Assembly: GCA_047975025.1 (NCBI GenBank)
Contig: JBKECY010000076.1
Coordinates: 1 to 21,342 of the forward strand
Direction: 5' to 3'
Source of the DNA: JBKECY01 sp047975025
Lineage (GTDB): Bacteria; Bacillota; Clostridia; Lachnospirales; Lachnospiraceae
DNA: 21,342 nt
Positions 7,980 to 15,900 of this stretch are shown piece after piece. The translations under genes and the position numbers were made by a program. The notes under the pieces were generated by a model that did not search any database, was not told the DNA's origin, and saw nothing but the letters and a program-made list of their open reading frames with translations. Positions within the stretch are counted from its first letter, which is position 1; every line of letters starts with the position of its first letter.

Positions 7980-8837
7980 CTATATATGAGGCGCTCTCGC
8001 CCTATCTGATATATCATCTTCAAACTCTTTTGTGGATCGGCTCAACTGCTCATTAAACCGCTCCAGATCGCTTTCCATAATCGCCACACAAAGCGCATCC
8101 ACAAACGCAATCTGCGAAATTCGCGAAGAGTTCCACTTGCTGACTTCACTGAATTTAATCGTCGGTGTCCGAAAGACGTAGTCCGCTTCTTGTGCCAGCT
8201 GCGACTCAACATCGCCGGTCACAGCAATAGTGACCGCCTTGCACTGCCTGGCTGAACGCATGGCTTCTACAACGGCTTTAGTCTCTCCCGAAATGGAGAA
8301 GCTAATGACCACGTCCTTTTCGTTCAGGTGTCCGGCGCTGATTTTTTGAAAGAACAGATCCGAATAATTCCGGCTCGTAAGCCCCAGATGCAATAATCTG
8401 CCGGAGAGCTCTGCCGCTGCATTCGCAGAATTATCGGTACCATACACATCTATAATCTTCGCCCGCTTAATACATTTGACTACTTTGTCCAACTGCTTCA
8501 TATCCAGATGCTGTGCCATATCTGCTATCATCTGTAAATCAGCCCGTATACTTTGCACAACCGCACCGCTCCCTCTGGGAAGGACATCCGGTGTACCGGA
8601 CAAACTTTCCTCTGCAGTGTGTCCTCTCCACACTTCTTTAATAAAGTCCGACCAGCTCTCATACCCGGCTTTCTCCAGCATTCTGACAACTGTGGGCTGG
8701 CCGACAGCCGCACTGGCTGCACATTCCCGCATCGTCACAGAACCGGCATTCTCTGCCTTGGAGAGCAGAACGTCTGCAGCCCGCTTCTGCCCCGAACTCA
8801 TTCTATGGTATTGCAGTTTAATATTTGTCATCCACAT
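7980..8837 (-). CDS. RpiR-family transcriptional regulator (HTH plus SIS domain)
   Basis: DNA-binding regulator of 285 residues. The N-terminal RpiR helix-turn-helix is seen at about 34-60 (TMRECAASAAVGQPTVVRML). A SIS (sugar isomerase) domain that binds phosphosugars covers about 118-250, with YGTDNSANAAAELSGRLLHL and ISFSISGETKAVVEAM. Two ATGs compete: 8835-8837 (GGTGG only 4 bases upstream) and 8829-8831 (10 bases); I keep the first. It is upstream of and same-strand as the MATE/importer operon, whose PHP and HAD enzymes fit a phosphorylated ligand, so it is the likely regulator. It has an own promoter and terminator. Confidence 0.92.
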   Translation of the reverse strand: MWMTNIKLQYHRMSSGQKRAADVLLSKAENAGSVTMRECAASAAVGQPTVVRMLEKAGYESWSDFIKEVWRGHTAEESLSGTPDVLPRGSGAVVQSIRADLQMIADMAQHLDMKQLDKVVKCIKRAKIIDVYGTDNSANAAAELSGRLLHLGLTSRNYSDLFFQKISAGHLNEKDVVISFSISGETKAVVEAMRSARQCKAVTIAVTGDVESQLAQEADYVFRTPTIKFSEVSKWNSSRISQIAFVDALCVAIMESDLERFNEQLSRSTKEFEDDISDRARAPHI

Positions 8838-8864
8838 AATTCCACCGTATCATTGCTCCGTTTT

Positions 8865-8879
8865 TTGTTCTTTTAACAA
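8865..8879. promoter_or_regulatory. Candidate operator at the RpiR promoter
   Basis: An inverted repeat TTGTT-cttt(t)-AACAA lies at the expected transcription start of the RpiR gene, just downstream of its -10. The position fits autoregulation by RpiR. No full second copy is seen upstream of the MATE gene, so the assignment is weak. Confidence 0.3.
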
Positions 8880-8884
8880 ATTAC

Positions 8885-8893
8885 AGTATAGCA
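8885..8893 (-). promoter_or_regulatory. Extended -10 promoter of the RpiR gene
   Basis: The minus strand reads TGC-TATACT about 48 bases upstream of the start codon. No -35 at normal spacing is convincing (a TTGTCA lies only 13 bases upstream), so activity may rest on the TG extension. Confidence 0.5.
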
Positions 8894-8991
8894 TACTTTG
8901 TGGTGACAATTTCTTTCGGGCAGTAATTTTACAGACATTTAACGATAGGAAGAAGCACTCGGGAACATACAAGCTCCTTTTTATTTAGGAA

Positions 8992-9978
8992 TCAGATTAA
9001 CTCGCCAATTTTTTTGTGTTCTTCTCCAAATGGCAGGATGAACGGCTCCAGTGTTGGTCTAAATGGAACCATACTGTAGATTTCATCTAGCTTTTTCAAT
9101 ATTTCATCTGACAACGGTCCCTTTTCAACCGAACTCCAATTTGCATCAAATTCATCAATTGAACGAGAGCCGGTCAATACACAATGTACAAGAGGATTTG
9201 AAACAACAAACCGCATTGACATTTCAATAATATCCATTCCAGTCTCATCCAGCAGATCATAAAGTGCCTTATACTGCTGCCGACGTGGTTCACTAATCCA
9301 TGGAGCCCCGTTAGCAATCACATCGTCACGTCTAATTGCCAAGGCTCCCTGTTGAAGCGGTGATCCGCTTACTACGCCCATATTATGTTTTTGGGCAACC
9401 GGTAAGATCTCATATTGAGCTTCTCTCCAAAGCAAACTATAATTAAATGCCGTCAGCACAACATCAAATTTACCCGTATCACATACTCTGGCCAATTCAT
9501 GTGTACATGTTCCTCCGACACCAGTATATTTGATCATTCCACTCTTTTTCATTTGCTCTAAAGCCTCAATAACTGGGCCATCGCATGTCAGTTCGTTATC
9601 CCACCAATCAAACAGGCCTGTTCGCTCTGGCTCGTGTACAAATAATATATCAATATGGTCTGCATGCAAATTTTCCATACTTTGCTCTACGGATTCAATA
9701 ATATCTTTTGGAGATTTAGGGCTAAATGGCGCAGGCATTCCTATTTTAGTAGATATTATAGGATACTTGCCTTCCCAGTCCTTCAAAATATTACCAAGAC
9801 ATGTTTCACTATTGAAGTAGCTGGGAGCGGTATCAATATAGTTAGCGCCCGTACGCAGTGCATGTATTGTTGCCTGCTTCGATTTATCAAAGTCTCCGGT
9901 TAAATCTGACATAAACAATCCTCCCAAAGACAACCTTGTTACTTCAAGCCCCGTTCTTCCTAATATAACCTTTTCCAT
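8992..9978 (-). CDS. Aldo/keto reductase (sugar dehydrogenase-like)
   Basis: NAD(P)-dependent cytoplasmic oxidoreductase of 328 residues with the AKR (beta/alpha)8 barrel. The catalytic tetrad is visible: Asp49 and Tyr54 in NYIDTAPSYFNSE, Lys78 in ISTKIG, His115 in ILFVHEPE. The layout (N-terminal LGRTGLEVTRLSLGG, insert TGLFDWWDNELTCDG) is like the D-threo-aldose/L-fucose dehydrogenase branch, which suggests a sugar substrate. The start ATG 9976-9978 has GAGAGGAG seven bases upstream and follows the zinc-type dehydrogenase by 15 bases. It is the last gene of the LacI-controlled operon; no terminator is seen between it and the RpiR gene. The direction of the reaction and the substrate are unknown. 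Confidence 0.92.
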   Translation of the reverse strand: MEKVILGRTGLEVTRLSLGGLFMSDLTGDFDKSKQATIHALRTGANYIDTAPSYFNSETCLGNILKDWEGKYPIISTKIGMPAPFSPKSPKDIIESVEQSMENLHADHIDILFVHEPERTGLFDWWDNELTCDGPVIEALEQMKKSGMIKYTGVGGTCTHELARVCDTGKFDVVLTAFNYSLLWREAQYEILPVAQKHNMGVVSGSPLQQGALAIRRDDVIANGAPWISEPRRQQYKALYDLLDETGMDIIEMSMRFVVSNPLVHCVLTGSRSIDEFDANWSSVEKGPLSDEILKKLDEIYSMVPFRPTLEPFILPFGEEHKKIGELI

Positions 9979-9993
9979 AATATTGCTCCTCTC

Positions 9994-11025
9994 TTATCTT
10001 GATAATTTTAAAATGGATTTTATAGCTTTGCGGTTTCTAACATGTTCGTACACTTCTGGAGCGTTATCCCATGTAAATATATGCTCTCTGTCAATCCAGT
10101 TTCCTGCGTCTAATTTTCCTTGGCGAATCAGCTCGATTACTTCTTCATGAGTTTCTTCTTCATCATAGGTATTAGCATATGAATTAAAAAAACGAAATGA
10201 TTTTGGTCCTAGAATCGGATTAAACGTATAATTGTAAAAATCACTCATTCCATATACAGCTGCTGTTCCCCCTTCTTTTAGCATTTGCATATAAGGGGTT
10301 AAGGTTTCTTTTTTTCCAGTGGCATCAATAATATAGTCAAACTGATTTTTATTCTGGTTAATAAATATCTGTAAGTTTTCCTCTAATCTATAATCATAAT
10401 ATTCTTGTATTCCCATATGCATTGCGTTATCTTTGCGAGCAGCATTTCCAATCACATATACTTTTCCGCCCCGGATTGCGGCGCATGCGGCAATTGAAAG
10501 GCCATTCGCGCCAGAGCCCACTACGAGAACTTTTTCGTCTTTTGCGACTCCCATTCGATTTACCCATGATAAGTTTTCTCTCCACGTGATAATCATTGTA
10601 GCATCCATGGGGTCTATCACTCCTTCCGGAATTACCTGGTTGACTCTAAAGCCTTCCCACTCATCACGTGCAATTCCCTCTAACCACATTGCTTTAGTGT
10701 CTACCGCAAGACCATACTCAGCCATGCCTCCCCAGCTTAACCCTACGCCATCCGTTGCTCTTGTATAGACTCGACTTATTAAATCTCCAACCTTAAAGTT
10801 CCTAACCTTATTTCCAATCTCGATGACTCTTCCGATACTTTCATGTCCTATGATGGAGGGATACACATTTCCCCATGCAAATTCACCATCAATAACACTT
10901 AAATCCGTTCCTGCACAAGTGGCACCAAAGAGCATCTCACATCTTGCTTCATACTCCCCCATGGCTGGTTCACTTAAATCCATTACACTTACAACTCCTG
11001 GTTTTTCAACTACTAATGCTTTCAT
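9994..11025 (-). CDS. Zinc-type medium-chain alcohol/polyol dehydrogenase (glucose dehydrogenase-like)
   Basis: NAD(P)-dependent dehydrogenase of 343 residues. Catalytic zinc ligands are probable in GATCAGTD (Cys37) and IIGHESIG (His61, Glu62), and the Rossmann nucleotide site is VVGSGANGLSIAAC (168-181). The usual four-cysteine structural-zinc lobe around residues 85-110 is absent: that stretch reads ISRVYTRATDGVGLSWGGMA. The N-terminus resembles sugar dehydrogenases such as the archaeal glucose dehydrogenase group. The start is ATG 11023-11025 with AGGAGG five bases upstream; a longer frame to 11085 would overlap the binding-protein gene. It lies 22 bases after that gene, inside the sugar operon, so it probably acts on the imported sugar or its derivative. 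Confidence 0.9.
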   Translation of the reverse strand: MKALVVEKPGVVSVMDLSEPAMGEYEARCEMLFGATCAGTDLSVIDGEFAWGNVYPSIIGHESIGRVIEIGNKVRNFKVGDLISRVYTRATDGVGLSWGGMAEYGLAVDTKAMWLEGIARDEWEGFRVNQVIPEGVIDPMDATMIITWRENLSWVNRMGVAKDEKVLVVGSGANGLSIAACAAIRGGKVYVIGNAARKDNAMHMGIQEYYDYRLEENLQIFINQNKNQFDYIIDATGKKETLTPYMQMLKEGGTAAVYGMSDFYNYTFNPILGPKSFRFFNSYANTYDEEETHEEVIELIRQGKLDAGNWIDREHIFTWDNAPEVYEHVRNRKAIKSILKLSR

Positions 11026-11047
11026 ACCTGCCTCCTTAGCCTGCTGT

Positions 11048-12040
11048 CTACTGTTGATAATACTCACTGATATTTTCTGCATCAACTACTACCCAATCAA
11101 TAATATATTCTGAATCTACGCTTCCTGTTTCCATATAGATTTGTACAACTTCCGTCGTTTTTTGAGCAATTGCTGCAGCATCCTGTAATAATGTTGCTGT
11201 CATCTCATTTTTTGCAATTGATTCATACGCACTCGCAATCCCATCGATACCAAACACCTTAACATCTTCACAACTTAAACCTTGGCCTTTGATTGCTTCA
11301 ACTGCTCCAATAGCCATCTCATCATTTTCACAAACAACTGCATCCAGCTGCATTGTCTGTAACCAGTTTTCTACCGTTGTCATCGCTTTGTCCGTTTTCC
11401 AGTCTGCAGCCAGCGATGATTCAACCACTATATCTTTCTTTTCAGCTAATACATTCTCTATACCTGCGGTTCTCTTTATTTGAGCATCCAGACCATCTGG
11501 TCCTCTTAAGATCGCGATATTTCCAGCATTTCCAATTTTCTCGGCAGCATATTCCATTAGTAATTCACCTGCTGAGGTATCATCACATCCTACATAACTC
11601 AAGACATTATCCATATTGTCCATCTTGCAGTTCACAATAATCATTGGAATACCTGCCTCTTTCGCTTCATCTGCCACAACACCACTGGCAGACGCATCAC
11701 ATGGACTCATCAGGATCATATCTACACCTCGTGAAATATAGTTTTCCACCTGCTCAACTTGAGTTACCGCATCACCTTGTGGATCAGAAGTTAAGATTTC
11801 TGCTCCTAGTGCCTTTAACTCTTTTGTCAGTTCATCCGTTAGTGTTACCTGAAGTTCATTTGATAGATTGGCCGGAGACCAGCCAATTGTTATCCCAGAC
11901 CAATCCACTTCTGTATCGGCACTTCCCGTATCGGCACTTCCCGTATCAGTACTCCCTGTGTCTTCTGTTGTTGTCCCACATCCTGCTAACATACTAATTG
12001 CCATTACCATAATGAGTGCATACGCTACTATTTTTTTCAT
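11048..12040 (-). CDS. Ribose-type ABC sugar-binding lipoprotein (RbsB-like)
   Basis: Extracellular sugar-binding lipoprotein of 330 residues (periplasmic-binding-protein-4 type). The signal MKKIVAYALIMVMAISMLAGC ends in a clear lipobox LAGC with Cys21. A Thr/Ser/Asp/Gly linker (TGSTDTGSADTGSADT) follows, then the two-lobed fold: ITIGWSPANLSNELQ, SRGVDMILMSPCDA, AGIPMIIVNCKMD, and the hinge-proximal DAVVCENDEMAIGAVEAIK. The ligand-pocket residues differ enough from ribose-binding protein that ribose cannot be assumed. The start ATG 12038-12040 has GGAAGGA eight bases upstream. It follows the permease by 27 bases in the operon ATPase-permease-binding protein. Confidence 0.94.
   Translation of the reverse strand: MKKIVAYALIMVMAISMLAGCGTTTEDTGSTDTGSADTGSADTEVDWSGITIGWSPANLSNELQVTLTDELTKELKALGAEILTSDPQGDAVTQVEQVENYISRGVDMILMSPCDASASGVVADEAKEAGIPMIIVNCKMDNMDNVLSYVGCDDTSAGELLMEYAAEKIGNAGNIAILRGPDGLDAQIKRTAGIENVLAEKKDIVVESSLAADWKTDKAMTTVENWLQTMQLDAVVCENDEMAIGAVEAIKGQGLSCEDVKVFGIDGIASAYESIAKNEMTATLLQDAAAIAQKTTEVVQIYMETGSVDSEYIIDWVVVDAENISEYYQQ
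11913..11957. repeat. 15-bp tandem repeat in the lipoprotein linker
   Basis: Two exact copies of gtatcggcacttccc (11913-11927, 11928-11942) and a third degenerate copy (to 11957). They encode the ADTGS-type linker just after the lipidated cysteine. A multiple of three keeps the frame, so copy-number change would alter linker length only. Confidence 0.85.
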
Positions 12041-12067
12041 ATAAAGTATCCTTCCTATAATTAGATA

Positions 12068-13021
12068 TTATTTTTTCTTCTTATTAGTATTAACATCAAT
12101 AAAAACAGCTAATATTATGATGAATCCTTGGATGATATCTTGAAAATATGACTGTACGTTCAACAAGTCCATCCCATTGTTTAAAAGTCCAATAATAAGT
12201 ACACCTACGACCGTTCCCCACATGCTGCCAACGCCACCAGATAAACTTGTCCCTCCCAAGACAACAGCTGCAATGGCATCAAGCTCATAGCCTGTTCCCG
12301 CTAAAGGAGTTGCCGTTTTGACACGAGAAGACAATACAATTCCCGCAATTGCTGCACATAATCCTGATATAACATATACTTTAATTGTCACAGCTGCTGC
12401 ATTAATTCCACATGCCTCAGCTGACATACTATTGCCACCTACGGCATATGTATATCTGCCAAACCGAGTGCTCTTAAGTATAAAGGCACCTAACAATAAA
12501 ACTATAATAAAAATGACAATCGGTAATGGCACTCCGAGCAAGTTTCCTGCTCCAATTACATTATAGGAGTCTTTGAGGCCAGGGATTGGGGAACCATTAT
12601 TGAACAATAGTGCTGCTCCAGAAGCCATTAACTGTGTTCCTAAGGTAACGATAAATGCCGGAACCCGACCTTTTGCAATAATAATACCATTTGCCAGACC
12701 GATCGCTATTCCTATGGCTATTGTAATGAGTATACAAATAATAATGGGGTAAGGACTTCCAGTGCGGATAAATGAGCATCCTACCATAGCTGAAAATGTC
12801 AACACAGCGCCTACAGAAAGATCAATTCCTCCTGTAATCAATACAAATGTCATCCCTACCGACAGTAAGCCATTAATTGACAACTGTCTCAACATATTAA
12901 AGAGATTTGCTTTCGTCAGAAAAAAATCAGAAGTCACCGCCATAACGATGAACAACACTGCGAAAATCAAAAACACTTTATATTTAACAAAATAATAAAC
13001 TATATTGTGTTTATGCTTCAT
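12068..13021 (-). CDS. Ribose-type ABC sugar permease (RbsC-like)
   Basis: Inner-membrane permease of 317 residues in the BPD-transp-2 family, about eight to ten membrane segments. Family signatures visible are GMTFVLITGGIDLSVGAVL (57-75), the cytoplasmic GRYTYAVGGNSMSAEACGIN, and the conserved LGGTSLSGGVGSMWGTVVG near the C-terminus. A basic tail NTNKKKK ends the protein. The start ATG 13019-13021 lies 14 bases after the ATPase gene. It should dimerise and pair with the ATPase and lipoprotein of the same operon. Confidence 0.95.
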   Translation of the reverse strand: MKHKHNIVYYFVKYKVFLIFAVLFIVMAVTSDFFLTKANLFNMLRQLSINGLLSVGMTFVLITGGIDLSVGAVLTFSAMVGCSFIRTGSPYPIIICILITIAIGIAIGLANGIIIAKGRVPAFIVTLGTQLMASGAALLFNNGSPIPGLKDSYNVIGAGNLLGVPLPIVIFIIVLLLGAFILKSTRFGRYTYAVGGNSMSAEACGINAAAVTIKVYVISGLCAAIAGIVLSSRVKTATPLAGTGYELDAIAAVVLGGTSLSGGVGSMWGTVVGVLIIGLLNNGMDLLNVQSYFQDIIQGFIIILAVFIDVNTNKKKK

Positions 13022-13035
13022 ATCTGTTTCCTTTC

Positions 13036-14529
13036 TTATATCCCCGATGCTGCCGTAAGGATTTTTTCCTGTGTTGCTTCTTCAGCACTGAAAATACCTG
13101 TCAGAGTTCCTTCATGAATCACTACAACCCTATCACTCATTCCTAATATCTCAGGCATTTCTGACGAAACCATAATAACGCAATTTCCGGCGGCTGCAAA
13201 ATCGTCCATTAATTTATAAATTTCTGATTTCGCACCTACATCAATTCCTCTGGTAGGTTCGTTCAGAATCATAATATCCGGAGAAGTCGACAGCCATCTT
13301 GCTATAATTACCTTCTGCTGGTTTCCACCACTTAACTCACCTGTCAGTTTATTCTGGCTTTCAGTTTTAATATTAAGTTTTTCTATATACTGTTTACTTA
13401 CTTCTTGTTCTTTCTTTTTTCTGATAAAAGTTTTCAAAGTACAATATTTTATGAGATTGGCAATCGTAATATTTTCCTTAATACTTCCTATTAGATTTAA
13501 TCCCACATTTTTACGATCTTCTGAAACAAAAGCAAGACCCTTAGCAATCGCATCTTTTGGACGTCTAATATCTACCGGATTTCCATTTATCAGAATATTA
13601 CCACCATCTTTTTTCCGTAAACCAAAAATTGTTTCCACAATTTCTGTCCGACCAGCCCCCATCAGTCCCGCGATTCCCAGTATTTCTCCACGCTTTACTT
13701 CAAAACTAATATTAGAGAACTTGCTCTGAAGTGTCAGATTTTCTACTTCCAGCATTGTATCGCCTAAAATATGCTTCGTTTTATAAAACTGCTGTTCAAG
13801 GCTTCGTCCCACCATCATGCTTATTAATTGGTCGTATGTCAGATTATTTGTTGAATCACTGCCTACATATATTCCGTCTCTCATGACTGTAATCTCATCT
13901 GCAATCTGGTAGATCTCATCCATTTTGTGAGAAATATATACAATTCCTTTTCCTTCTAAACGCAAATCATGAATGACCTTAAATAGCTTTTTTACTTCCT
14001 CTTCAGTAATGGCTGATGTAGGCTCGTCCATAATTAGAATATCCGCATCGGTTGATATAGCTTTAGCAATTTCTACAAGTTGCATCTGCGCCACACTTAA
14101 TGAACTCATATTAACTTTTGGAGCAATATCAATCTGCATCCGCTCAAAAATCTTGAGACATTCTGCATTCATTCTTGTTTCATCGATTAATGTTGTTCCC
14201 TTTTTTAGAAATTCTCTTCCCATGAACATATTGGCCGCAACACTCAAGTCCATAAATGGACTAAGTTCTTGGTGAATCATTGCAATACCATATTTCTTGG
14301 CCACGGATGCATTTTTAATCTCCACAGATGTTCCTTTTATAGAAATCTCTCCAGCATCCTTTTCATAAGTTCCATTTAGTATTTTCATTAGTGTCGACTT
14401 TCCTGCACCATTTTCTCCCATAAGCGCATGGACAGTTCCGCATCTTAATGTAAAATCCACTTCTTTTAACACTTCTATTCCATTAAAAGCTTTTCTGATT
14501 TTCTTCATTTCAAGCAGTATTTCTGACAT
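13036..14529 (-). CDS. Ribose-type ABC sugar ATPase with two nucleotide-binding domains (RbsA-like)
   Basis: Cytoplasmic ATPase of 497 residues with two fused ABC domains, as usual for RbsA/MglA. Domain 1 has Walker A GENGAGKST (38-46), a degenerate signature LSVAQMQ and Walker B ILIMDEPTS. Domain 2 has the family-typical degenerate Walker A GLMGAGRTE, signature LSGGNQQKV and Walker B IMILNEPTRGIDVGAK, where Asn replaces the usual Asp before Glu. The start ATG 14527-14529 has GGGAGGTG five bases upstream and follows the kinase gene by 28 bases. It powers the permease/lipoprotein pair encoded next. Confidence 0.95.
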   Translation of the reverse strand: MSEILLEMKKIRKAFNGIEVLKEVDFTLRCGTVHALMGENGAGKSTLMKILNGTYEKDAGEISIKGTSVEIKNASVAKKYGIAMIHQELSPFMDLSVAANMFMGREFLKKGTTLIDETRMNAECLKIFERMQIDIAPKVNMSSLSVAQMQLVEIAKAISTDADILIMDEPTSAITEEEVKKLFKVIHDLRLEGKGIVYISHKMDEIYQIADEITVMRDGIYVGSDSTNNLTYDQLISMMVGRSLEQQFYKTKHILGDTMLEVENLTLQSKFSNISFEVKRGEILGIAGLMGAGRTEIVETIFGLRKKDGGNILINGNPVDIRRPKDAIAKGLAFVSEDRKNVGLNLIGSIKENITIANLIKYCTLKTFIRKKKEQEVSKQYIEKLNIKTESQNKLTGELSGGNQQKVIIARWLSTSPDIMILNEPTRGIDVGAKSEIYKLMDDFAAAGNCVIMVSSEMPEILGMSDRVVVIHEGTLTGIFSAEEATQEKILTAASGI

Positions 14530-14557
14530 ATATTCACCTCCCTTCTTGTATAAGTTC

Positions 14558-15796
14558 TTATCTCACAAATTTTACATCACCTTTGATATGACGCGGCGCT
14601 AAAGCTATTTTGCCTAATATTGCATATTGCATTGCATGTCCTGCTGCTGGAATATTGCCAGGAACCTGATGAATTGTTGAATAAGCCAGCGTTGCAAACT
14701 TAATCGCTTCTTTGAATTCAGCCGGAATGCCTATATCTGAAGAAGTCACTGCTTCTATATTAGAGGGTATTCTTTTTTGTATCTCTCTCATAATTTGAGG
14801 ATTTCTAACGCCTCCGCCGCTGCAATACATTTTCTTCGTCTGTTGAATAATATTAGCTGGGATATTATCCTTCATGCTTTTTGCAATAGCTTCACCAGTA
14901 AAGGCACAGGCCGTAGCAAGAAAATCATTTGGTCGAAGATTCGCAAATTTGTCAAGTACATGTTCAATATATGCTGCACTATAATCAGCAATCCACCCCG
15001 AACGAGGAACAGGACGTTCAAAAAAAGGATGCTTCATAAAATATGCCAGTAATTCTCCATCAACCTCCCCTTGTGCTGCCAACAAACCGTTTTTATCATA
15101 GTCAACTCCAAATAGTTTTCTACACATGTAATTCGAAACAACATTACCGGGTCCCGTATCAAATCCGAACATATTTCTTCGATCTTGAGCGGCTACATGT
15201 AGATTCGCAATTCCTCCAATATTCAGAGTCATGGTAGGCTGATTTTCGTGTCTGAATAGAATGAAATCTAAATATGGCATTAAGGGCGCAGCAGCACCTC
15301 CTGTTGCATGATCTGCAGGTCGAAAGTGTGTGACAGTGTCCACATTAGTCAGATTGGCAATCACAGAGCTCTCACCCATTTGCATTCCTGCTGGGAATGC
15401 CCCAGATGACCAACGTCCCACCCAATCTGCTAACTGCTCTGCACTCATTTTAGAAATTGCAGCATGATCGGGTTGTTCCTGATAGATTGTCTGCGTATCC
15501 AATCCCAACACTTTGACTTGGAGCGGATCAATCTCATTTTCCTTCATAAATTGTGCGGCTTTTTCTGCAAAGACGGCTCCGCAAAGATAGTTTAGCCTGT
15601 TAAGCCCGACCATATCCACTTTGTTTTCAAAAGCCTCTCTAACAATCTTGGCTACTTCCTCCGGCCATTCATAGGAGTTGCCTTTCAAAAACCTTGGGGC
15701 TGTAGGAAATCCATCTTCAGCCATTTCGATTTCTGCCAGAACAACGTCAATACCATCAAAAGATGACCCGCTGTTCATGCCCATAATTAGTTCCAT
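14558..15796 (-). CDS. anmK: Divergent anhydro-N-acetylmuramic acid kinase-like sugar kinase
   Basis: Cytoplasmic kinase of 412 residues in the AnmK family (ASKHA fold), whose known members cleave the 1,6-anhydro ring of anhydro-MurNAc while phosphorylating O6. Visible are the phosphate-loop GMNSGSSFDGID (6-17; family usually has MSGTSxDG), ADHATGGAAAPLMPYLD with the presumed general base Asp162, TLNIGGIANLH, GFDTGPGNVV and a C-terminal CSGGGVRNP. Some usual motifs differ: the HDGQT-type substrate loop reads GLDTQTIYQEQP. The start is ATG 15794-15796 with AGGAGG seven bases upstream, downstream of a LacI operator. No MurQ etherase is in the window. As first gene of an importer/dehydrogenase operon it may act on a different anhydro-sugar (related enzymes phosphorylate levoglucosan); the substrate is unproven. 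Confidence 0.88.
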   Translation of the reverse strand: MELIMGMNSGSSFDGIDVVLAEIEMAEDGFPTAPRFLKGNSYEWPEEVAKIVREAFENKVDMVGLNRLNYLCGAVFAEKAAQFMKENEIDPLQVKVLGLDTQTIYQEQPDHAAISKMSAEQLADWVGRWSSGAFPAGMQMGESSVIANLTNVDTVTHFRPADHATGGAAAPLMPYLDFILFRHENQPTMTLNIGGIANLHVAAQDRRNMFGFDTGPGNVVSNYMCRKLFGVDYDKNGLLAAQGEVDGELLAYFMKHPFFERPVPRSGWIADYSAAYIEHVLDKFANLRPNDFLATACAFTGEAIAKSMKDNIPANIIQQTKKMYCSGGGVRNPQIMREIQKRIPSNIEAVTSSDIGIPAEFKEAIKFATLAYSTIHQVPGNIPAAGHAMQYAILGKIALAPRHIKGDVKFVR

Positions 15797-15830
15797 TTCA
15801 TTTCCTCCTTTTATTAAAATCTGCAATTTG

Positions 15831-15844
15831 TGAGAACGTTCTCA
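15831..15844. promoter_or_regulatory. LacI-type operator upstream of the sugar operon
   Basis: A perfect 14-bp palindrome TGAGAACGTTCTCA lies 34 bases upstream of the kinase start and downstream of the regulator gene. It matches the operator near the LacI start except for its central bases (CG versus GG). It is in position to control kinase, importer and dehydrogenases. Confidence 0.85.
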
Positions 15845-15900
15845 TTGCTATTAAAAAAAAACTGATTTAAAACATAATAAAATCAATTTATTTTTCTTTT

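Noticed and set aside
11913..11957. Short tandem repeats as a CRISPR or phase-variation array
   Set aside because: The units are 15 bases, directly adjoining, in frame and within a lipoprotein linker; they cannot shift the frame and have no spacers.
15831..15844. CcpA catabolite-repression (cre) site
   Set aside because: The site resembles cre loosely, but it is a perfect palindrome paired with a near-identical site at the local LacI promoter, so the local regulator is the simpler owner. Dual use is not excluded.
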